Source: CAJPPJ01 sp963536495
GTDB lineage: Bacteria; Bacillota_I; Bacilli_A; RF39; UBA660
DNA: 5,151 nt
NCBI GenBank assembly: GCA_963536495.1
Contig: CAUTAF010000023.1
Span: 1-5,151 of the forward strand
Reading direction: 5' to 3'
The notes under the pieces are model-generated. The model did no database searches, was not told the origin of the DNA, and worked only from the letters and a program-made list of their open reading frames with translations. This document shows positions 1-5,151 of the stretch, piece by piece. The translations under genes were made by a program, and so were the position numbers. Positions within the stretch are counted from its first letter, which is position 1; every line of letters begins with the position of its first letter.

Positions 1-1476
1 AATTATATACATTTCACTAAATGTTCTATTTTTAAATAAATCTAATTTTAAAAGTGATACTCCAATATTTCTATTATCATAATATGAAGCATTATTTACA
101 GTATAATTTAAGATATCAAACAATAATTTTTCACTTGATTTAACCATAAATGTTCTATCTTTAACTAAATAATCTTGATATATCATACTATGACTTCTAA
201 ATACTGTATTTTTATAATAATTATATTCTTCTTTATCTATTACTATAAAATTATTTTTAGCTTGTTTTGCTATATCTACTACATTATCTACGAAATGAAC
301 ATTACTTTGTACACCTTTAAAATCATTATAAATATCTCTATCTTTTACAAAATAAATATCTTTTCCTTTTAAAGATTCAATTGAATTTATAACTTCATTA
401 CTATCTTCTGGTACTAATATCACATATTCAGTAATAAAATTATTATCTATTTGTCTATATTCAGAAGAACTAATATTATAGTAATTAAAGAATATATCTA
501 CTTTTTTATTTTCTATTGCTTTCTTTAAATCAGCTACTTTATTATATTTTACATACTTTATATCTACTCCAGTTATTTTAGTAAAGTTTTCTAATATTTC
601 TGCATTAATTCCCTTAATTTTTTCTTTACTTTTTATTTCATAAGGAGCATTTTCTACATAACCATATGTATATGTTTTAGAAGTTAAACTTGCTATATCC
701 TTATCACTTACATGTGCTATTTCTTTATAATATTCAAGTATACTTTGATTTAAAATATCTTCAAACTTATCATTCATAAAAGTTTTAAATATTTTTTTAA
801 ATATTTCATTTAATTTATTATCATTTTCAGATAAAGTTAACACTAACTTAGATGAAAACTCATGAAAATTATAATTAATTGAATATTTATTTTCAATTAT
901 ACTATTTAAATATTTTGTTTTTGGTACAATTGCAAAATCAATCTTAGATTCATTTAAACTTTTAAATAATTCATTAGATGAATCAAATCCTTTATAAGTA
1001 ATATTACTAGCTCTCGTTAAATAATATGTTATATCATTTAAATCTTTATTTAATACACCTACTGTTTTACTAGAAAAATCTTTAATTGTATTAATTTTTG
1101 TATATTGTTTAGATAGTGCTACATAGTTATCTTTTACTAATAATAAATCTTTATCAGTTAAATTTTCTGATATACCTAAAGTTCTAAAACGATAAGAATT
1201 TTTTGATGGTGTAGAATCTTTAGAATAACTTGTTTCTAAGAAATTAAGACTCGTTTTTAGATTAAAATACTTTAATAATTCAGAATTAACTGTCTTATAG
1301 ACTGGATAATCATTTATTGTTTCAATATCTACTTTATCATTAGATATAGATTGTAAATAAGTTTTATCTCTAGTATTTAAGCTATAATCATCTTTATTAT
1401 AAAAATATATTAATGCTATAAATGTAATTAATAAAAGACTTACTATAGCTATTATTATTTTTTTAAAATTATTCAT
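1..1476 (-). CDS. Membrane-anchored protein with tandem substrate-binding (Venus flytrap) domains, partial at 3' end
   Basis: An open frame of 492 codons runs from an ATG at 1476 to the window edge with no stop, so the C-terminus is missing. A good ribosome site (AAGGA, 8-nt spacer) supports the start. Residues 1-4 are followed by a hydrophobic segment (about 5-26), after which the chain should be outside the cell. Residues about 30-250 look like a degenerate type-2 periplasmic binding domain: a hinge and lobe-II pattern (DFSSKTVGVL near 133, then KIDFAIVP) ending in an amphipathic helix. Residues about 268-472 match SBP_bac_3 more clearly: YGYVENAPYEI, then KIKGINAEILENFTKITGV, KKVDIFFNYY, SSEYRQ, ESLKGKDIYFV. 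Arg341 and Asp414 align with the ligand carboxylate- and amino-binding residues of HisJ-type proteins. The tandem layout with no lipobox recalls the sensor part of BvgS/EvgS-like kinases or GGDEF/EAL proteins. The output module is unseen, and a MltF-like enzyme or a plain anchored binding protein remains possible. The domain call is fairly sure; the role is inference. Confidence 0.8.
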   Translation of the reverse strand, partial: MNNFKKIIIAIVSLLLITFIALIYFYNKDDYSLNTRDKTYLQSISNDKVDIETINDYPVYKTVNSELLKYFNLKTSLNFLETSYSKDSTPSKNSYRFRTLGISENLTDKDLLLVKDNYVALSKQYTKINTIKDFSSKTVGVLNKDLNDITYYLTRASNITYKGFDSSNELFKSLNESKIDFAIVPKTKYLNSIIENKYSINYNFHEFSSKLVLTLSENDNKLNEIFKKIFKTFMNDKFEDILNQSILEYYKEIAHVSDKDIASLTSKTYTYGYVENAPYEIKSKEKIKGINAEILENFTKITGVDIKYVKYNKVADLKKAIENKKVDIFFNYYNISSSEYRQIDNNFITEYVILVPEDSNEVINSIESLKGKDIYFVKDRDIYNDFKGVQSNVHFVDNVVDIAKQAKNNFIVIDKEEYNYYKNTVFRSHSMIYQDYLVKDRTFMVKSSEKLLFDILNYTVNNASYYDNRNIGVSLLKLDLFKNRTFSEMYII

Positions 1477-1477
1477 A

Positions 1478-1948
1478 TTATCTATCCTTAGTCCAAGAGA
1501 AATTTTCTCTACCATATTGTTTAGTAGCATTTATTGGGAAATCTTTAGCATTATTATCATCTTTCATTACTAAAACTTCTATTGAATATACATTTAATTC
1601 TTCAGCTTTAAAGTATTTAGTAACACTTTCTGCTATCTTTTTAGCATCATCTTTGTTTACATCATTTTTAACTTTAATAACAAAGTTTAATGTTCTTCCT
1701 CTAACTTGAAATTCTACTGAAGATATTTTTCCACTAGCTAATAAATCTTTTTCAATTTCTTTTCTTTTATTATCTTCATTAATTGGAAATTTTTCTACTT
1801 CTTTTAATCTATCTCCATATATAGGTTGTCCGTTTTTTGCAAAAAACCTATTCATAACAATTCCTAAAATAAAGATTACAACTATATATACTATTATTAT
1901 AACAGTTGTTAATTTATTTCTTTTCATTAATTTAAATATACTATTCAT
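1478..1948 (-). CDS. Uncharacterised single-pass membrane protein, 156 aa
   Basis: I do not recognise this family. The protein has a short basic N-terminus (KLMKRNK), one strongly hydrophobic segment at about residues 13-32 and a mostly charged C-terminal domain of about 120 residues. The positive-inside rule puts that domain outside the cell. Residues about 72-130 alternate as strand (SSVEFQVRGRTLNFVIKV), helix (DVNKDDAKKIAESVTKYF) and strand (YSIEVLVMKD), suggesting a small alpha/beta fold. The tail contains FPINATKQYGRENFSW. A GTG at 1957 would add three residues, but the strong site AGGTGAGG lies directly before the ATG at 1948 and overlaps that GTG, so 1948 is preferred. The gene starts 34 nt after gatB and ends one base before the next gene, so it is probably co-transcribed with both. 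No catalytic motif is evident. It could be an accessory subunit for the downstream sensor-like protein or a cell-envelope protein, but neither is shown by the sequence. Confidence 0.85.
   Translation of the reverse strand: MNSIFKLMKRNKLTTVIIIVYIVVIFILGIVMNRFFAKNGQPIYGDRLKEVEKFPINEDNKRKEIEKDLLASGKISSVEFQVRGRTLNFVIKVKNDVNKDDAKKIAESVTKYFKAEELNVYSIEVLVMKDDNNAKDFPINATKQYGRENFSWTKDR
1485..1489 (-). promoter_or_regulatory. Ribosome binding site of the tandem binding-domain gene
   Basis: AAGGA lies 8 nt before the ATG at 1476, within the last codons (TKDR) of the upstream gene. With a gap of one base between stop and start, the two genes are probably translationally coupled. Confidence 0.7.
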
Positions 1949-1951
1949 ATA

Positions 1952-1959
1952 CCTCACCT
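1952..1959 (-). promoter_or_regulatory. Ribosome binding site that decides the start of the 156-aa gene
   Basis: AGGTGAGG on the minus strand ends 3 nt before the ATG at 1948. Its AGGTGA part pairs with the 3' side of the consensus AAAGGAGGTGA at normal aligned spacing. The alternative GTG start at 1957 lies inside this element and has only A/T-rich sequence before it. Confidence 0.75.
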
Positions 1960-1967
1960 ACTATAAA

Positions 1968-1973
1968 ATTATA
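1968..1973 (-). promoter_or_regulatory. Possible -10 box between gatB and the 156-aa gene
   Basis: A perfect TATAAT on the minus strand sits in the 34-nt gap after gatB. The best -35 at 18 nt spacing is TTAGGA (3 of 6 matches), inside the gatB end, and no TG extension is present. It could add transcription for the two downstream membrane-protein genes, but in a gap this AT-rich a chance match is quite likely. Confidence 0.2.
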
Positions 1974-1988
1974 CTATAAATTTTATAG
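1974..1988. repeat. Short palindrome spanning the gatB stop codon
   Basis: CTATAAA and TTTATAG form a perfect 7-bp inverted repeat around one central base, covering the gatB TAA. An ACTATAAA copy also occurs 13 bp to the left (1960-1967), so the gap holds a loose 13-bp direct repeat. The single-base centre rules out a stable hairpin, and there is no GC stem, so it is not a rho-independent terminator. It may be an operator-like site or simply low-complexity sequence. Confidence 0.3.
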
Positions 1989-3395
1989 TTTTCCTAATTC
2001 TTCATTTATTATTTGATTAATACTCTTAGGACTAACTTTACCAGATGTTTTCTTCATAGTTTGACCAACTAAGTATTGAATTTTTCTTTCGTTTCCTGCT
2101 TTTATCTCTTCTACTTCACTCTTACTATTATTAATTATTTCAATAATAATTTTTCTTAAAGTATCAGTATCCATCAAAGAAGCTTTATAATTTTTTATTA
2201 TTAATTCAACATCTTCTTCATTTTCCATAAAATCTTTTAACATATCTTTAAACATCTTATTATCTATTTCTTCATTAGAAAATGCTTTTAAGATTTTTTC
2301 AAATCTATCTATATCAAGTAAAGTATCTAAAATATTTTTACTTGTTTCATTTAAATATTGTGATACTGGACCTAGTAATAAGTTACTAGCTATAACTAAA
2401 GAATAATCTTTATCTATTATTTTACTTAACATTAAAGAATAATCTTTATTCTTAATTAATTTTTCTATATTAATATCTAAAATACCATTTTCTTTAAATA
2501 CTTTTCTAAGTTTTTCAGCAGTCATAGGTAAACTATTTTTTATATTTTCTATTTCTTCATCAGTTAAATAAAACATAGGTATATCTGCTTCTTTAAAGTA
2601 TCTATAATCGTTTCCTGTTTCTTTATATCTCATTAAAACAGTATCTTTTAGATTATCGTCATATCTTCTAGTTTGTTCTTTTATTATTTCACCTTTTGTA
2701 AGTAATTCTTCTTGTCTTTTAGCTTCTTTATCTATTGCTATACCTACATTAGAAATAGATCCTATATTTTTAATTTCAACTTTTGTTCCAAGTTTATCTG
2801 TCTTACTAATAGAAATATTAGCATCACATCTCATACTACCTTCTTCTATCTTACAATCAGATATTCCTGCATATAAGAATAATTCTCTTAATTTTTCTAA
2901 GTAAAGAACTGCTTCTTCTCCACTTTCCATATCTGCTTCTGAAACTATTTCTAAAAGTGGAAGTCCTGCTCTATTAAAATCTAAATAACTTTTATCTTCT
3001 TTATGAATACTTTTAGCTGTATCTTCTTCTAAGTGAAGATCATGTATTCTTATCTTTTTCTTAACAGAGTTCACTTCTATTTCTATATAACCATTTACTC
3101 CTATTGGAGTTGTATTTTGAGTTATTTGATAGTTTTTAGGTATATCAGGATAAAAATAATTTTTTCTATCAAAATGCATCTCTTTATTAATACTTGCATT
3201 AAGTAAAATAGCTGCTCTAATACCTTGATTTATTGCTTCTTTATTAAGTGTTGGAAGTGTTCCAGGATATGCTAAATCAATATAGTTAACATTATGATTA
3301 GGAAGTGAATTATAGTTATTTAAAGATGATGAGAAAAACTTAGAATTAGTATTTAATTCAACGTGTACTTCAAGTCCAATTGTTTTCTTATACAT
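1983..3395 (-). CDS. gatB: Asp-tRNA(Asn)/Glu-tRNA(Gln) amidotransferase subunit GatB
   Basis: GatB is the tRNA-binding and kinase subunit of cytoplasmic GatCAB. It phosphorylates the side-chain carboxylate of Glu (or Asp) on the mischarged tRNA and receives ammonia channelled from GatA. The 470 residues match the usual length of about 475. The N-terminal cradle shows GLEVHVEL (7-14), DLAYPGTLP (40-48), FDRKNYFYPDIPKNYQI (75-91), HLEED (121-125), LEIVSEAD (148-155), EEGSMRCDANIS (184-195) and DYRYFKEADIP (263-273). Glu9, His11 and Glu124 correspond to metal-site residues known in S. aureus GatB. The zinc-binding cysteines of many other GatBs are absent, as in Bacilli. The C-terminal YqeY-like tail (about 325-470) ends with VGQTMKKTSGKVSPKSINQI. 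The start overlaps the end of gatA by 8 nt. The linker before the tail carries a repeated KDYSL, and the usual SNWLMG reads SNLLLG. The assignment is secure. Confidence 0.98.
   Translation of the reverse strand: MYKKTIGLEVHVELNTNSKFFSSSLNNYNSLPNHNVNYIDLAYPGTLPTLNKEAINQGIRAAILLNASINKEMHFDRKNYFYPDIPKNYQITQNTTPIGVNGYIEIEVNSVKKKIRIHDLHLEEDTAKSIHKEDKSYLDFNRAGLPLLEIVSEADMESGEEAVLYLEKLRELFLYAGISDCKIEEGSMRCDANISISKTDKLGTKVEIKNIGSISNVGIAIDKEAKRQEELLTKGEIIKEQTRRYDDNLKDTVLMRYKETGNDYRYFKEADIPMFYLTDEEIENIKNSLPMTAEKLRKVFKENGILDINIEKLIKNKDYSLMLSKIIDKDYSLVIASNLLLGPVSQYLNETSKNILDTLLDIDRFEKILKAFSNEEIDNKMFKDMLKDFMENEEDVELIIKNYKASLMDTDTLRKIIIEIINNSKSEVEEIKAGNERKIQYLVGQTMKKTSGKVSPKSINQIINEELGKL
2397..2449. repeat. 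Internal 17-bp direct repeat in gatB
   Basis: TAAAGAATAATCTTTAT (plus strand) occurs at 2397-2413 and again at 2433-2449, exactly 36 bp (12 codons) apart and in frame. It encodes KDYSL at GatB residues 317-321 and 329-333, at the junction between the cradle and the YqeY-like tail. It may be a small duplication or convergent helical sequence. Confidence 0.7.
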
Positions 3396-4812
3396 TTTCT
3401 TCTCCTATCATTTTTTCTATAGCATAAGCTAATTGATATATTTTAGCTTCTTTAAAACTATCTGCTATTATTTGCATTCCATAAGGTAAATGTTCTTTTG
3501 ATATCGGTATAGATATCGCTGGAAGTCCCGCCATATTAACTGGAATCGCTAACACATCATCAAAATCGTGATCTTCTTTATCGTTAAAAGAATAAGCAGA
3601 TGTTGAAGTCATTGGTGAAATAATCAAATCATAATATTCAAAAATATTTTTAAATGAATTAGTCATTTCATTTCTTATAACTAATGCTTTATGATAATAT
3701 TTTTTAGCATTTACTCCACTTAAAATATGACATCCAATCATAATTCTTTTCTTAACTTCTTCACCAAATCCTAAATTTCTAACCTTTTTAACATATTCTT
3801 CTGATGAATAATCACCATCAATTGATAAACCATATCTAATTCCATCAAATCTAGCTAAGTTAGTACTAGCTTCTCCCATACCTATAATTTTATATAGTGT
3901 CATAGCTTCTTCTAGATGACTAATATCAACATAATCAACTTGAACACCTTTTTCTTCTAATAAATTTATTATTTGTCTAAATCTATTTCTTATATTTTCA
4001 CTTACTTTATCTGACATATAAGTTCTAGGTATCGCTACTTTTAAATCTTTTATATCTTTACCTATTAAAGATGTAAAATCTTCTTTTATTTCATGATGAG
4101 TTAAATCTCTTTCATCTTTATCAACTAATATATTAAGAAGTACTGCATTTTCATAAACATTTCTACTCATTGGTCCTATTTGATCAAGAGAAGATGAGAA
4201 TGCTATAAGTCCAAACCTAGATACTCTTCCATAAGTAGGTTTTAAACCAACTATATTACAAAAAGATGCCGGTTGTCTAACTGATCCACCTGTATCACTA
4301 CCTAATGAAAATACTGCTGTTTTACTTGCTACAGCTACGGCACTTCCTCCACTACTTCCTCCTGGAACTTTAGTTTTATCATATGGATTTAATACTTTAC
4401 CATAATAACTAGTTTCATTAGTAGAACCCATAGCAAATTCATCCATATTAGTTTTACCAATGATAACCATGTCTTTTTTCTTAATTAAATCTACAACATG
4501 AGCATCAAATTGTGGATAAAAATTATCTAGTATATGACTTGCTGCAGTAGTTAAAACATCTTTTGTTAAAATATTATCTTTAATAGCAATAGGTATACCA
4601 AATAATAAATTATCATCTACTTCTTTACTATCTAATTCTTCTGCTTTCTTATAAGCATTTTCTTTATCAAGTGTAATATAGGCATTTAAATCTTTAGTTT
4701 CTTCTATCCTTAAAAAACATTCATCTAATAAATCTTTTACTTTAATTTTCTTTGTCTTTAATAATTTATGTATCTCTTCTAAAGATAAGTCTAAATAATT
4801 AGTTTTCATCAT
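3388..4812 (-). CDS. gatA: Asp-tRNA(Asn)/Glu-tRNA(Gln) amidotransferase subunit GatA
   Basis: GatA is the glutaminase subunit of GatCAB. This amidase-signature enzyme releases ammonia from glutamine and passes it to GatB. The 474 residues are near the usual length of about 485. The catalytic triad is intact: Lys78 in FGIPIAIKDN, the cis-Ser Ser153 in PGGSSGGSA and the nucleophile Ser177 in GSDTGGSVRQPA. These sit one residue before the S. aureus positions Lys79, Ser154 and Ser178. Other family stretches are GKTNMDEFAMGSTNE (119-133), GLKPTYGRVSRFGLIAF, SSLDQIGPMSRNV, GFGEEVKKRIMIG and the C-terminal NMAGLPAISIPI. Two adjacent ATGs (4812 and 4809) could start the protein. A GGAG lies 9 nt before the first, which is therefore kept; the second would remove only one Met. 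The start overlaps gatC by 14 nt, so translation is probably coupled. The final codons (IGEENV) also hold the ribosome site and start of gatB. No tryptophan is present. The assignment is secure. Confidence 0.98.
   Translation of the reverse strand: MMKTNYLDLSLEEIHKLLKTKKIKVKDLLDECFLRIEETKDLNAYITLDKENAYKKAEELDSKEVDDNLLFGIPIAIKDNILTKDVLTTAASHILDNFYPQFDAHVVDLIKKKDMVIIGKTNMDEFAMGSTNETSYYGKVLNPYDKTKVPGGSSGGSAVAVASKTAVFSLGSDTGGSVRQPASFCNIVGLKPTYGRVSRFGLIAFSSSLDQIGPMSRNVYENAVLLNILVDKDERDLTHHEIKEDFTSLIGKDIKDLKVAIPRTYMSDKVSENIRNRFRQIINLLEEKGVQVDYVDISHLEEAMTLYKIIGMGEASTNLARFDGIRYGLSIDGDYSSEEYVKKVRNLGFGEEVKKRIMIGCHILSGVNAKKYYHKALVIRNEMTNSFKNIFEYYDLIISPMTSTSAYSFNDKEDHDFDDVLAIPVNMAGLPAISIPISKEHLPYGMQIIADSFKEAKIYQLAYAIEKMIGEENV
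3402..3406 (-). promoter_or_regulatory. Ribosome binding site of gatB, inside the last codons of gatA
   Basis: AGGAG lies 6 nt before the ATG at 3395, inside the codons for the terminal IGEENV of gatA. It fixes the gatB start and implies translational coupling across the 8-nt overlap. Confidence 0.8.
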
Positions 4813-5098
4813 TAATCATCGCTCCACTAACTTCAACAAAACTTCCCTTTTTCTTAGGTACGTTTTTCATAAGTTCATCTATTTGTACTACATCTTCTAC
4901 CTTATCTTCTCTATATTTTATAGGATTAGGATTTACAAACACTAGTTCTATATCTGTTGTTATCTTTATATCATCTATTTTATTTATATCATCTATTAAC
5001 TCACCTAAAGTATCTTGATATTTAGATATTTCTTCTTCACTCAACTCTAAATGTGCTAAATGTGCTACATGTTTTACTTCTTCTTTACTAAGTTTCAT
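4799..5098 (-). CDS. gatC: Asp-tRNA(Asn)/Glu-tRNA(Gln) amidotransferase subunit GatC
   Basis: GatC is the small non-catalytic subunit that wraps around the GatA-GatB interface and stabilises the complex. The 99 residues match the family's usual length of about 95-100. The N-terminal helix signature VKHVAHLAHLELSEEE (about 8-23) is clear. It is followed by the second helix (LGELIDDINKIDDI), a linker containing NPNPIKYREDKV and the C-terminal stretch VPKKKGSFVEVSGAM that packs on GatB in known structures. The ATG at 5098 is preceded by AGAGGAG with a spacer of about 5 nt. It is the first gene of the gatCAB operon in this window, and a likely promoter lies immediately upstream. The last codons (MINDEN) overlap the start of gatA. 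Nothing in the sequence is unusual. The assignment is secure. Confidence 0.98.
   Translation of the reverse strand: MKLSKEEVKHVAHLAHLELSEEEISKYQDTLGELIDDINKIDDIKITTDIELVFVNPNPIKYREDKVEDVVQIDELMKNVPKKKGSFVEVSGAMINDEN
4822..4825 (-). promoter_or_regulatory. Ribosome binding site of gatA, inside gatC
   Basis: GGAG lies within the codons for the gatC C-terminus (SGAM region), 9 nt before the ATG at 4812 and 12 nt before the one at 4809. The spacing favours the first ATG. The arrangement suggests that gatA translation depends on ribosomes finishing gatC. Confidence 0.65.
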
Positions 5099-5103
5099 AA
5101 AAT

Positions 5104-5110
5104 CTCCTCT
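5104..5110 (-). promoter_or_regulatory. Ribosome binding site of gatC
   Basis: AGAGGAG on the minus strand lies 5 nt before the ATG at 5098. It is a strong Shine-Dalgarno match and confirms the gatC start. Confidence 0.85.
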
Positions 5111-5115
5111 TTAAA

Positions 5116-5124
5116 ATTGTATCA
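5116..5124 (-). promoter_or_regulatory. Probable extended -10 promoter element upstream of gatC
   Basis: The minus strand reads TGATACAAT, which fits an extended -10 (TGn plus a hexamer matching TATAAT at 5 of 6 positions, 5121 to 5116). A -35 at 17 nt spacing would be the poor TTTTTA, which an extended -10 can tolerate. Transcription would start near 5109, leaving a leader of only about 11 nt that is nearly all ribosome binding site. The region is very AT-rich, so chance matches are expected. The operon may also be read from a gene beyond the window edge. Confidence 0.4.
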
Positions 5125-5151
5125 CTTTTATTAAAAATTAAAAAGATAAGC

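Noticed and set aside
175..372. Plus-strand open frame of 65 codons rich in Ile, Phe and Tyr
   Set aside because: It lies antisense to the clean 492-codon frame, which has recognisable domains there. Its composition is what the complement of AT-rich coding sequence gives, and no ribosome site is evident.
780..806. AT repeat resembling a promoter or protein-binding site
   Set aside because: The two ATATTTAAA copies encode an amphipathic IFKKIFK helix inside the flytrap gene and are explained by coding and base composition.
1949..1957. GTG start for the small membrane protein, adding three residues
   Set aside because: The GTG lies inside the AGGTGAGG ribosome site that serves the ATG at 1948, and nothing resembling a Shine-Dalgarno sequence precedes it.
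1949..1982. Rho-independent terminator after gatB
   Set aside because: The inverted repeat has a one-base centre, no GC stem and no proper T-tract following it in the minus direction.
5099..5151. T-box or other riboswitch before the amidotransferase operon
   Set aside because: Only 53 nt are visible, and they are AT-rich with no stem-loop, T-box motif or terminator. Anything further upstream is outside the window.

Overview
The window is very AT-rich (roughly a quarter G+C by eye) and almost completely coding. All recognised genes lie on the minus strand, so the layout reads from right to left. Codons end mostly in A or T, arginine is mainly AGA, all four visible stop codons are TAA, and the ribosome binding sites are of the AGGAGG type. 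GatB is the zinc-less form, without the Cys pairs and with a NYIDLAYPG stretch, as in Bacilli. Together these suggest a low-GC Firmicute (Bacilli) or an uncultured relative near the Mollicutes. The exact lineage cannot be read from the window.

Right part (about 5125 to 1983): a complete, compact gatC-gatA-gatB operon. It encodes the three subunits of the tRNA-dependent amidotransferase GatCAB. GatC and GatA overlap by 14 nt and GatA and GatB by 8 nt, each with a Shine-Dalgarno sequence inside the preceding gene. GatA has the intact Lys-Ser-Ser amidase triad, and GatB has its cradle and YqeY-like tail. The enzyme converts Glu-tRNA(Gln), and where present Asp-tRNA(Asn), to the correct amidated aminoacyl-tRNA. 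A probable extended -10 promoter lies just upstream of gatC, close enough to give a very short leader.

Left part (1948 to 1): after a 34-nt gap come two genes in the same direction. The first is an uncharacterised 156-residue protein with one N-terminal membrane anchor and a small extracellular domain. One base later begins a long gene with no stop codon before the left edge of the window (492 codons present). It encodes an N-terminal membrane anchor followed by two tandem periplasmic-binding-protein-like (Venus flytrap) modules. The second module keeps the Arg and Asp expected of an amino-acid-binding SBP_bac_3 domain. This arrangement resembles the sensor half of a membrane signalling protein, but the output domain lies outside the window.

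No RNA gene, mobile element, CRISPR array or convincing terminator was seen. The most interesting part is the truncated tandem-binding-domain gene and its small membrane partner, apparently co-transcribed behind the amidotransferase operon.
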